Shown one piece after another: positions 54,930 to 64,000 of a stretch of DNA of 64,000 nucleotides. The notes beneath the pieces were generated by a model. It saw only the letters and a list, made by a program, of their open reading frames with translations. It did not search any database and was not told where the DNA came from. The translations under genes were made by a program, and so were the position numbers. Origin of the DNA: Asterias amurensis. Lineage: Eukaryota > Echinodermata > Asteroidea > Forcipulatida > Asteriidae. Position 1 is the first letter of the stretch; each line of letters begins with the position of its first letter. The stretch covers positions 8,291,857-8,355,856 of the forward strand of contig NC_092667.1 in the NCBI RefSeq assembly GCF_032118995.1, in the 5' to 3' direction.

Positions 54930-57900
54930 CTGAACGAAACGAAAACGAGAGAAAAGAAAAAATAATACTCTGAATAAAGAATAATAATTGATAATGAGTT
55001 TGCATGCATTGACCGTATCTAGAAAATATGGGTAATGTTGTCTTAGAGATCATAGCCTGCTCTGATCAGTTGACACACCCCCTTTAAGAACAATCTTAGC
55101 TCAGTGTATAATTTGTGTTTTGCTGTTTAGCAGAAAATGTTGCTTAAATACTTACTGCTAAGCCACAAATACAGGGATACCAGTTAAGAGGGTACATATG
55201 CAAAAACTGAACTTTGGGAGGTAACCATTTTCCGATAAGCAAAATTGGCCAATGGTGTCCGTAGGCTGCCAGATGCGTTTGAGGAACAGAGACTGGCCGC
55301 ATATGGAAAACTCGGCTGCCAAAATATACCAAAGTAAACTCGCCATAACGGTGAAGTCAGCTTATCTATAAGTACACTCAAAGCACACTCTGCTCCCCTA
55401 AGATGCAATGCCCTAATGGTAAAGTCACCTTACCTGTGACTACACCAATCCATGAAGTACACTTTGCTCGTCATGATGCAATGTTCGAATGGTAAAGTCA
55501 CCTTACCTGTGACTACACCAATCCATGACCTGTGACTGCACCAATCCATGAAGTATTACTCTGCTCCCCATGATGCAATGTCCTAATGGTAAACTCAGCT
55601 TACCTGTGACTGCACCAATCGATGAAGTATATTTTGCAATAATGAGACGATGCCCCAATGGTAAACTCAGCTTACCTAAGACTGCACCAATCCATGAAGT
55701 ACACTTTGCCATATGAGACGATGCCCAATGGTAAACTCAGCTTACCTGTGACTGCACCAATCCATGAAGTACACTTTGCAATAATGAGACGATGCCCCAA
55801 TGGTAAAGTCAATTTACCTGTGACTGCACCAATCGATGAAGTATACTTTGTCATATGAGACGATGCCCCAATAGTAAAGTCAACTTACCTGTGACTGCAC
55901 CAATCCATGACAAGAGACTCTGAGTTTCTGGACTGTCTGGAAGACATCCACTTTATTTTCAACTTGTAGTTTCTCTATGACGTTAAGGAGGGCACAGAAT
56001 GTTCCACTGACGCCCTCACCATCACTGTTAAGAACAAAACCATTACATCATTTGTAAAGAGGTGTACACAGATGTTTGGGGTTTTCTAAAACGCAAATAA
56101 AAATCAGCCTCTATCTTATTCTTACTGTAAATTTTATTGTGTTTTCTTTTCTGATTAAATCTGGATCCTGAATAAGAAGTACTGTTTATTTTCAATTGGA
56201 ACTTTACGAACTAATAACAATTAGGATTACAAGTTGTTGCTTTGATTCCGACTATATCAATAAAAGGATTGGACTGATGTTATCGACGTTTAAAGGAGGT
56301 GATGTGGTTGAAAAATAGTTGAAAAATGAACAAGTTACTCTCTCAGCCCACCACATTTTCCCAAGTTCATTTTAATGGGTTCTTGCAATATGCATTACAT
56401 TTGTAAAAGAAAGGGCACAAAATCTCTAATATGTTTGAAACTTAACGAGTTGTTGGATTGTGTTTTTCTTTAAAACTAGCGGAAGAAAATGACCAAACAT
56501 CATACATGCACTGAATTGTAACTCGGTCATCGTTATGCTCGAGTTGCCACTCTTTAACGGCTGTAACCAATTCCACGATGGATTTGGGTGATGATGGTAT
56601 GCCATCTATGGGCCAGTTCATGAGTTGAAGGTGGCAAATCAGACGGGATTCCTGTGTATCAATGGCAAGAATGAAACCAAATCTTAAAAACTTCTGCAAT
56701 TAGAAAGTTAGTCAGTGCAAACACACTGTATCCTGATTGTGTAATGTGTATATGCCGTTGTAGCCATGCCTCAAATAAGGCATTATCGTCAAGACACCAA
56801 CGATTCATGTAACATTTGATAGTTTCGGTATAGGTATAACAGTTCTGCCATTTAAGCAAGCACAGACCTGTGTAGTGAACTCGTTTTCTTTTTAAAAAAC
56901 AACTTTTTGCACTAATATGAAAATTAATTTGTAAAGTTAACAATGGAAAATCTTAAAAACTATTGGAAACTTTCGAAGGGACTTCTAGCCTTGCTCAAGG
57001 CAATCGCATTCTTCATTCCGAAAAAAGGGCGTAAACCCACAAAATACACACTCTGCGTAATTGAGTACCGCATCGCACGACCCACCCGCATACAGAGGCG
57101 TGGCGCAAATTAAAAAAAATAATAAAAAAAGTTAATTCAAACAAATCCATTGCCTTGCTCGAGGCTAAACAAGGCAAAATGCAACAGCGAGAGGCCTTTA
57201 ATTCCAGTGTTTTCAAAGTAATTATTCAAACTGTATAATTTGTATTTCCAAGCATGGTACTCTGTGGGAGTACATCCAGGGAAGCTTTAAAAGCCACCAC
57301 ATCTTATAATCCATGTCTGAATAAGTGGCTACGACTTGGTCGTTTAACCTGCACATCAAAAAATTAGGTACCCCTTATAATTAGTAACATCATCGGCAAC
57401 AGCCAGAACCACAGTGATCAACTCTTACAGTATTAAGCCATAACTGAAGTACTGGCTGCGGCTATGGCTTCATCGTTATCTGAGCATGTGATTAAGCATA
57501 GGATGCATACAGCAACCCCATTTGCAACAGCCACAGCCGCAGTGACCAGTTGAGACAGCCTTAAGCCATATCTTAAGTAGAGGTTGAGGCTACCGCTTAA
57601 TCATTACCTGAGCATACACTGAAGCTTGGATACCCATAGCAACACCACTAGCGACAGCCATATCCGCAGTGACCAGTTGAGACAGCCTTAAGCCATATCT
57701 TAAGTAGAGGTTGAGGCTACCGCTTAATCATTACCTGAGCATACACTGAAGCTTGGATACCCATAGCAACACCACTAGCGACAGCCATATCCGCAGTGAC
57801 CAGTTGAGACAGCCTTAAGCCATATCGTATTAAATAGAGGTTGTGGCTACCGCTTAATCAGTACCTGAACATACACTGAAGCTAGTATACCCATAGCAAC

Positions 57901-60900
57901 ACCACTAGCGACAGCCACAGCCGCAGTGACCGGTTAAGACAGCCTTTAAGCCATATCTTAAGTAGAGGTTGAGGCTACCGCTTAATCATTACCTGAGCAT
58001 ACACTGAAGCTTGGATACCCATAGCAACACCACTAGCGACAGCGACAGCCGCAGTGACCAGTTGAGACAGCCTTAATCCATATCTTATTAATAGAGGTTG
58101 TGGCTACCGCTTAATCATTACCTGAGCATACACTGAAGCTAGTATACCCATAGCAACACCACTAGCGACAGCGACAGCCGCAGTGACCAGTTGAGACAGC
58201 CTTAATCCATATCTTATTAATAGAGGTTGTGGCTACCGCTTAATCATTACCTGAGCATACACTGAAGCTTGGATACCCATAGCAACACCACTAGCGACAG
58301 CCATATCCGCAGTGACCAGTTGAGACAGCCTTAAGCCATATCTTATTAATAGAGGTTGTGGCTACCGCTTAATCATTACCTGAGCATACACTGAAGCTTG
58401 GATACCCATAGCAACAACACTAGCGACAGCCACATTCACAGTGACCAGTTGAGACAGCCTTAATCCATATCTTATTAAATTAGCGACAGCCAAAGTCGCA
58501 GCCGCAGTAACTTATCTAGACAGCCTTGGTTTGACACAATGCACGGTTTTAAAGAATTATTCTAGCTTGATACCTGATTATCCTTGTTGGCCAGGTATAG
58601 GTAGCGTATGATGATGTTTGGTCCCACTTTATCGGTAGACTGTAGAGTAACTGTCAGATTGCCATATGATGCAGAGTCTCTCTCTGGCCAATACTTGACA
58701 CACGTATGTGGGAAGGAAAACAAGTAGAGGTAATGATTAAAATATAAACATGCGCAAAACAAATGAGTTTTTAAAAGTAAAAATGTTCTTATAAAATACA
58801 GTAGACTTTCGAAATTAATTTTCCAAGCAACACTTTTATGATCCAGTAATCCATCATTTCATACTGATCAGCCTTTGTCACCACTTTGGTCCTATTGGTT
58901 CACAGCCACCTACTCTTTCTGGATCCTTCCCTTAATCCCTTTACCCTCTTTTATTTTTCTATAACTGGATATGTATTTGTTTGTACTTATTTATGCCGTT
59001 ATTATGAGTAGGGTAGATGGCCTTAGCTATCGGTCCAAACCAGACCTTCTTCAGATGCATTGGGGCTGTTGAAGTGGATAGAGAATGGTTCGCAAAGCGA
59101 AGACTGGGTTTGGTCTTAGTCTCTCCCGCACATTGTAGCCCACATCTCTTACATGATATGACATAAACTACTTTGGGTGTGCTACATTGGGAGTCGGTAT
59201 TAAATGTAGATATTTTTAATGGTCAAATTAATTTCAATTTGTTTTTAAGTACAACTTCTACTCACGTGGTCTTTTTTCTCTAGTGTATTCAACATGACGA
59301 TACAAGTTGACTTGTAGTCATAGACCATTTTCCACATGTCACTGATTGTGTGGGGTAAGGGCATTGGGGTAGTAATGTACTGTCCCTTGTAGCTAGGACT
59401 CTGTCAAATTACAAAATTGGAAGACAAAGTTGTTACGATTCAAGCCCAGCGTAAAAAATACAGATCCAATGAGCTTTTACGGAGAGTGTATCATTGTTTT
59501 CCCCAAAAAATACAAACATTATTAATTTCAGATGTGAACATTTCTCTGAGGATTGGTTCCGGTATGCTTTTTAAAACCAGTCAGCTTTCATATGAAAATA
59601 AAACTGTGGAGAATTGCTACTGGTATGACTTTTCAGTGACCTTAAAGATGGAAATATTTCTCTAGTGGTTGAGTTTTTAAGAAGGAACAACAAAAATCAC
59701 TCAAGTATGTTACCTACATTGAGGAAGCAGGCATTGATGTGGTTGTTGGATCCATGTTTTCCTGATGTCATCAACTGGGGTCGGTACAGATCAACTTGAA
59801 AAATATAAAGTTGATGACATTAATTTCACCGTTTGGTGCTTCACTAGATCCTTCAGTGAGGCCTACAAATATCATGCCTGCCTTGAGCTGGTTCAACCAA
59901 GCTTTAAATTGGTGACAGTGTGGTTGAAAAAGATGTCCCGCCACCCTGGCGTAGGTTTTATAGCAACACCTTTTAAAGTGTTAATAAATACTGCTGGGAG
60001 AATAACTTTTGTTTCAGTTTGGTAGATAGAGAAAGCTGCTTTGCTATTATAAACAGCACAACCTTTCCCTGAGAGGTCATTATAAACTGAATCAAACCTC
60101 ACCTGGTAGTTTGCCTGGAAATCTATTTTTCTTAACGTTGTCTGGTTGCCAACCTCCTTTAAATATGTCAGGGTTCGGAATGTTGGTGACCAAATTTAGA
60201 TTCTGTATCAAGACAACCAGAATGATTCGGTTAATATGTAATGCATCTTACCACATGGCTATTAGAGATGGGTTTGTTGGAAAAACAAATTGACAGCGAG
60301 ATATGTATGGCAAGTGTTCATCAGAACATAGCAATATTGGTTTGCTTGCTGAATCGGGGAGAGTTGTACATAAACATACAGGGATTTATAAAGCTGATCT
60401 TAAAGTCACTTGGAAATGTTTTTTTTGTTCAAACATAAGAGTATTGTTTAGTAACAATAAAACAATGTTTTTAGTAAATGTTTGGGGGTTGACTCCGCGT
60501 ACCCCTTTTGTGACGTCAATCGAGGCAGACTTTGCCTTGATGTGTTGAGTAAAAACACGTGCAAAGTACATGCAAGTCCAAATCGTGAGATTGTACGTTT
60601 CGAAAAAAAAAGGAATTCTTCTTGCATATTTCCGGCAATGCCGACCAATTGTATTGCTGCTGGATGCAGCAAAACAACTACAGATGGGGTCAGTCTGCAT
60701 GGCTGGTTAGACTCACAAGAGCAATAGTGCCTAGTGGTCCGGTCCGACGTCTTTTTCAGCGCTGTGCAGCACTTTCTCTTACAATTTTGCGCCTCGATTG
60801 ACGCCACGAACAGCACCCTCTCGAGGCGGGGTCTACTCTCAAGTTTGTAAATAAGATAAGAAATATTTTTTTAGAACCTTAGTTAACTGTTCATTCACAA

Positions 60901-63900
60901 ACCACTCATAAAAACACAAATATTCGTGACAAGCGCTTTGTTTTGACAAAATACCACTTCCAGGTGATTTTAACTTTTGTGCAAGCATACATCAATGCAT
61001 CATGGCATTTCGTGAATTTCCTATTAGCCAAATTAAATATCTGAACATCCTCTCTTTGTATAGTGGTTTTACTGTGACTTCAATCGGTCATTTACGTAAA
61101 TGGATTGTAAGCATTCTTGCTGAAACCATTTTCCTTATGCCAAGGCTACTGGGCTGGTAGCAAATTCTCAAACGGGAACTGGCCTCGTTTTGTGGTTTTA
61201 AGACAGATGATAATTTGATCAGGGCTCCGTGAAGTTGGAGGTTCGGTTTGAGTTCTTATCTAAGTTTTTGACCGTTATCCCAAGGGCTTGCTCCACTAGT
61301 AGGAATCCCCTAAACACTGCGCCACCCATTGTCATCGCTTCGACAACCTCTAGACCCCGGTTCCTACTTCCTGCAAATGCGAATGTGAAGGACATTTTGA
61401 CGTCACAGGGCCGTGTTTGTAGCGAATGTTTCGCAGGAATTGAGCACAATTCAACTGCTTCGAATTATTCGTTGCGAATTTGTGACGTCTTAATGCTACT
61501 CTCACGAATATTCTTGCGAATATGAATATTTGAAATTCGCGGTGATTTCGCCCGAAAGTTGCAATTTGATAGTGAATATGTCCTTGGTCGTCCTTAAACC
61601 TCTCCTTACCAATATCTTACGCATAATACCAATGCTTACAAAAATAGACGGCGAATGACGTCTTCGCAACCTTCGGTGAAATTTAGAAACCGGTTTCTAA
61701 ATTGACCGATCTTTGTTAGGAGGTGGGGAACAATTTGTGAACGTTCCGAATTTGTTACCCATGCTTACGAAGACACGGCGAATGTTGCGAAGTGTGAGCG
61801 ATTGTCAAATATTTCCTTCCGTTAGCATATTTGCCGTGTGAGAACAGCATAAATTGACCGATCTTCGTAAGGAGGAGTAGAACGACATGTGAATGTAGTG
61901 AATGTGTTGCCTACGCTTATTAAGACACGGCGAATGTTGCGAAGTTTGAGCGATTGTTAAATATTTCCATTCGCTAGAGTGAGTTGAGTCCGAGTGAGTT
62001 GAGGGCAACTCAACTCAGTGCGAATTTCGTTGCGAATATGTGACGTCAACATTCGCAGGAAGTATTGCTACTCTCACACCAGGGAAAATATGCTAGCGAA
62101 TGGACTTACAAAATGGAAATATTTGACAATCGCTCAAAATTCGCAACATTCGCCGTGTTTCGTAAGCGTTGGTAACAATTTCGGAACGTTCACTAGTCAT
62201 TCTTCACCTCTTTTCGAAGATCACTCAATCAAAATGTGGCAAATATTCTTGCGATTATGAATAAATTCTTGCGAATAAAAATGTTTACATTCGCGGTGAG
62301 TTCGCCAAACAATTGCGATTGGATGGTGAATATTTTCATCTTGGTCACCCCTCGGTCGTCCCTCGACCTCTCCTTAACAATATATGACCAATGCTTGACA
62401 ATGCTAGCCAATGCCTTACAAATAGGCAACGAACGTCGCGCACGTCGCGACTGAGCTTACCAACGATTTCAAACAAGTAAAGCCAATGTCTTACCATTGT
62501 TGCCAATGTCTTGCTATTTTCTGACTAATTTCCGAACAATGGATTACGCGGCCGCGATTGCTATATGTACCGGGGCAAATCTCGCTCTGGCCCGCGAAGG
62601 TTACAAACGTCTTACAGGTGCCTTTACGAACGTTGCCAACGCTTACGCATGCTTACAGACGTCAACAATGGCTTACTAATGCTAACGAATGTCGAGGCGA
62701 ATGACCGTCTTCACAACATTCGCTGAAATTAACAAACCGGTTTGTAAATTGACCGATCTTCGTAAGGAGATTGGGCATGACGGGTAACCGCTCCGAACTG
62801 GTTACGAACGCTTACGAAGACACGGCGAATGTTGCAAAGTATGAGCGATTGTCAAATATTTTCATTCGTAAGCACATTTACTCTAATATTACCGCAACAG
62901 TTTGAAACAACATTGGGAAGCGCTTTTTAATTTCAGCGAATGTTGCGAAGACAGTCATTCGCCGTAGATTTTAGTAAGCATTGGTAGCCATTAGTAACGT
63001 TGGTAAAGCGTGCGTAAGCGTTGGCAACTTTCGTAAGCTATTGTAAGACATTGGCAATCATTGGCTAGCATTGTTAAGCATTCGTAAAAATTCGTAACAT
63101 ATTGGTACGGACAGGTCATGGGGTGACCGAGGGCGAACGTGAAAATATTCACTATCAATTCGCAAATTTTGGGCGAAATTACCGCGAATTTCAAATATCC
63201 ATATTCGCAAGAATATATTCGCCCAAGTGTGAGAGAAGCATATTAACCGGGCTTTACATGTAAATATGCTTCACATTCGCATTCGCATGATGATGAACCG
63301 GGCTTTACTTTGAATGCACATTGACGCCATCAGTACTCGGCACTATAGACCCACATACATCTTGCAGTTAACACAAACTAGTATGAAATCTCGCTCAGCA
63401 TAATGAGCGTTTCTTGCAAGCAGTCAAGTGCATTGGACTATAATGTGTAATACCAATTATTGATAATATCATGAGGTGCTTTGAGGGGTCTACTTTGGCT
63501 AAAAAGCGCACAACAACGTCACATAGTTTTATTACAGAACCACATTATCACATGACTCACCTCATAATCAAACAGAAACCCATTGCCTTTTTTGTATGTT
63601 TCCTTCTTCTTTTTGCTGACATAATCGTCGAACTCTGACAAGGGAATCGGGATAGGAGCAGTAAACTGTTTCTTCTGAACCAAGATCTTCGGTCTGGCTG
63701 GTGCAGTGGCTGATGCCGTGGCTGGTGAAGTGGCTGGTGAATAGGCTGGTGCCGTGGCTTGTGAAGTGGCTGGTGCCGTAGCTGGTGTAGTGGCCGGTGC
63801 ATTGGCTGGTGAAGTGGCTGGTGCCGTGGCTTGTGAAGTGGCTGGTGAATTGGCTGGTGCCGTAGCTGGTGTGGTGGCTGGTGCAGTGGCTGGTGAAGTG

Positions 63901-64000
63901 GCTGGTGAAATGACTGGTGCCGTGGCTCGTGCAGTGCTCATTGTGGTATCAGCAATAACGTCATAGGTAACATCACTCGTTGGATTTTCTAGTCCTGAAG
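54858..64000 (-). CDS. Receptor-type tyrosine pseudophosphatase, cytoplasmic part; 5' end outside window
   Basis: Gene-level entry over eight exons, all GT-AG with matching phases. After a Ser/Pro/Ala/Thr-rich segment comes a juxtamembrane region (PIPLSEFDDYV...GFLFDYE), then one phosphatase domain of about 260 residues: NVKKNRFPGKLP, SNNHINACFLN, YKGQYITTPMPLPHTISDMW, CIVMLNTLEKKDH, YWPERDSASYG, MNWPIDGIPSS, QCIDGEGVSGTFC, VDVFQTVQKLR, EQYEFIYEALQMYL and a stop. Active enzymes have WPD and HC(x5)R; here these are WPI and QCIDGEGV, so the general acid and the phosphate-binding arginine are missing. It resembles the membrane-distal D2 of R2A/R2B receptors but directly follows the juxtamembrane region and is the only domain. 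Likely role: phosphotyrosine binding or scaffolding rather than catalysis. The extracellular part and membrane helix lie right of 64000. Confidence 0.9.
55400..55912. repeat. 72-bp tandem array containing the exon 7 end and splice donor
   Basis: About seven copies. On the minus strand each has CATGGATTGGTGCAGTCACA G then GTAAG, which is the last 22 bases of exon 7 plus its donor, followed by a spacer with TTTACCATTGGG. The genuine exon-intron junction is the right-most copy (donor at 55887-55888). GTAAG-type donors recur at about 55428, 55501, 55601, 55672, 55742 and 55813. One copy carries an extra 22-bp duplication. Confidence 0.93.
55889..56024 (-). CDS. Pseudophosphatase exon 7 (P-loop)
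   Basis: 136 nt, phase 2 start after TTCTTAACAG. Encodes the rest of the P-loop, DGEGVSGTFCALLNVIEKLQ, then VENKVDVFQTVQKLR and the Q-loop side SCHGLVQSQ. Together with exon 6 the loop reads QCIDGEGVSGTFC: the cysteine is kept, but valine occupies the place of the catalytic arginine. Confidence 0.92.
56506..56651 (-). CDS. Pseudophosphatase exon 6 (WPD-loop equivalent)
   Basis: 146 nt, acceptor TTGATACACAG. Encodes ESRLICHLQLMNWPIDGIPS and then SPKSIVELVTAVKEWQ, ending DDRVTIQC plus two bases. The donor is taken at GTATGA (56504-56505), which keeps the P-loop length. A nearby GTGCAT donor would delete the cysteine. WPI stands where active domains have WPD. Confidence 0.9.
56986..57167. mobile_element. 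Mutator-like MITE, internally deleted copy 3
   Basis: Starts TAGCCTTGCTCAAGGCAATC, with ATTCCGAAAAAAGGGCG, and ends TTGCCTTGCTCGAGGCTA. The middle is lost and no 9-bp duplication is visible. Confidence 0.8.
57386..58540. repeat. 127-130-bp tandem array, about nine copies
   Basis: The phrase CACTGAAGCTTGGATACCCA recurs at about 57618, 57745, 57875 (AGCTAGTAT variant), 58003, 58132, 58261 and 58390. Each unit also has GCAACACCACTAGCGACAGC, GCAGTGACCAGTTGAGACAG and GAGGTTGAGGCTACCGCTTA. The outer copies are diverged. It ends about 35 bp before exon 5. Confidence 0.95.
58574..58693 (-). CDS. Pseudophosphatase exon 5
   Basis: 120 nt, phase 0 at both ends. Encodes YWPERDSASYGNLTVTLQST and then a strand ending LYLANKDNQ. 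YWPE...YG is standard for tyrosine phosphatase domains. The acceptor is GTGTCAAG; the usual Cys-x-x before YWP lies just outside (CVK is in the intron side), so the 5' boundary is slightly uncertain. Confidence 0.87.
59266..59400 (-). CDS. Pseudophosphatase exon 4
   Basis: 135 nt, phase 0 at both ends, acceptor TTTGACAG, donor GTGAGT. Encodes SPSYKGQYITTPMPLPHTIS, then DMWKMVYDYKSTCIVMLNTL and EKKDH. It corresponds to YIATQGPLPHT-x-x-DFWRM of active family members. Confidence 0.93.
59718..59794 (-). CDS. Pseudophosphatase exon 3
   Basis: 77 nt, phase 1 start after TTTTTCAAG, donor GTAGGT. Encodes (V)DLYRPQLMTSGKHGSNNHIN and ACFLN, matching D-x-x-R-x-x-L...DYINAS-F. The acceptor at 59795 was preferred over a later CAG because only it keeps phase with exon 2. 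Confidence 0.9.
60103..60202 (-). CDS. Pseudophosphatase exon 2
   Basis: 100 nt, phase 0 start after TTGATACAG, ends phase 1 at GTGAGG. Encodes NLNLVTNIPNPDIFKGGWQP and DNVKKNRFPGKLP. KKNRF corresponds to the KNRY phosphotyrosine-recognition loop, with Phe for Tyr. It joins directly to GFLFDYE of exon 1. Confidence 0.9.
60400..60973. mobile_element. TTAAAGTCACCTGGAA-family MITE, copy 3, carrying a THAP fragment
   Basis: Left TTAAAGTCACTTGGAAATG, right CTTCCAGGTGATTTTAA. The left third matches the inverse of the right end of copy 1 (CCCTTTTGTGACGTCAATCG, GGCAGACTTTGCC). The centre holds the start of a THAP-like coding sequence. Confidence 0.85.
60638..60727 (+). pseudogene. THAP-domain N-terminal fragment
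   Basis: ATG followed by PTNCIAAGCSKTTTDGVSLH and GW, then LDSQEQ and a stop. M-P-x-x-C-x-x-x-x-C...GVSLH-x-(W/F) is the start of the C2CH zinc-binding THAP domain. The rest of the domain (second Cys-His pair, AVPTIF box) is absent. Confidence 0.75.
61490..63240. mobile_element. Large foldback element, about 1.75 kb, in phosphatase intron 1
   Basis: The left arm (CTCTCACGAATATTCTTGCG, then ATATTTGAAATTCGCGGTGA and GGTCGTCC) matches the inverse of the right arm (about 63110-63235). The interior contains many dispersed copies of GAAGACACGGCGAATGTTGC and TAAATTGACCGATCTTCGTA in both orientations, as if built from repeated nested insertions. No coding capacity. Confidence 0.8.
63561..64000 (-). 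CDS. Pseudophosphatase exon 1 in window: SPAT-rich linker and juxtamembrane region (partial)
   Basis: Open to the window edge; the exon ends at donor GTGAGT in phase 0. Reads SGLENPTSDVTYDVIADTTM, then about 65 residues of near-repeats of SPATAPATTPATAPA, then RPKILVQKKQFTAPIPIPLS, EFDDYVSKKKKETYKKGNGF and LFDYE. The PIPLSEFDDYV...GFLFDYE part is the juxtamembrane region preceding receptor phosphatase domains. VTYDVI (63954-63971) fits the ITIM consensus if this segment is cytoplasmic. The Ala/Pro/Thr repeat derives from GCTGGTG-type minisatellite units. Confidence 0.88.

Larger units (their letters stand above)
56652..58573 (-). other. Intron with MITE remnant and 128-bp array
   Basis: Contains an internally deleted TAGCCTTGCTCAAGGC MITE (56986-57167) and the tandem array at 57386-58540. 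56652-56985 and 57168-57385 hold nothing recognisable. Confidence 0.6.

Noticed and set aside
63754..63966. Plus-strand open frame of Val/Ala/Gly repeats
   Set aside because: Antisense shadow of the Ser/Pro/Ala/Thr repeat in the phosphatase exon, whose minus-strand frame continues into a conserved juxtamembrane region and a proper donor.

Overview
This is a metazoan genomic window: spliced genes with GT-AG introns, tRNA-derived SINEs, many MITE and foldback elements, a Tc1-type transposon remnant and several minisatellites. The repeat types (TTAA-flanked hairpin MITEs, class II tRNA-derived SINEs) and gene types (expanded C-type lectins, a receptor tyrosine phosphatase, SLC5 transporters) suggest an echinoderm, most likely a sea star. 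That is inference; no species-diagnostic sequence was seen.

Three genes can be supported, all on the minus strand. (1) Positions 285-26077 hold the 5' part of a sodium/solute symporter gene of the SLC5A5/6/8/12 branch. There are two alternative first exons (25733-26077 and 19735-20082), then eight shared exons (11399-11464, 10585-10636, 5526-5593, 4013-4167, 2916-3056, 2161-2290, 1666-1754, 285-397). All splice in phase; the C-terminal exons lie left of the window. (2) Positions 50438-51181 hold a secreted C-type lectin: signal peptide, one C-type lectin domain, then a PAN/apple-like region behind an in-frame TAG. An 18-copy 38-bp minisatellite lies just upstream. (3) Positions 54858-64000 hold the cytoplasmic end of a receptor-type tyrosine phosphatase in eight exons, all in phase, ending in a stop and a polyadenylation signal. 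It has one phosphatase domain in which the WPD aspartate and the P-loop arginine are replaced, so it reads as a pseudophosphatase. Its extracellular part lies right of the window.

The rest is repeat-dominated. Introns of the transporter gene (0.4-20 kb) hold a Mutator-like MITE with a 9-bp target duplication, several TTAA-flanked foldback elements and tandem arrays at 4.8-5.2, 7.8-8.6 and 9.5-10.2 kb. From 22.8 to 24.8 kb lie a 19-bp array carrying AGGTCA and a decayed Tc1-like element. From 26.8 to 30 kb is a segmental duplication with four tRNA-Leu-like SINE copies, one interrupted by a 166-bp MITE whose empty site is preserved next door. From 32.7 to 35.2 kb is a 25-bp minisatellite that is open in all three forward frames. 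From 39.72 to 43.49 kb is a 3.77-kb inverted-repeat element with unusual subterminal arrays, nested in an older MITE. From 48.3 to 49.1 kb is a nest of foldback elements. The phosphatase introns carry a THAP-bearing MITE, a 1.75-kb foldback, a 128-bp array and a 72-bp array built from an exon end plus its splice donor.

The three genes show no evident functional link. The most unusual items are the inactive single-domain receptor phosphatase and its multiplied splice donor, the frame-invariant 25-bp array, the 3.77-kb element, and the alternative first exons of the transporter.
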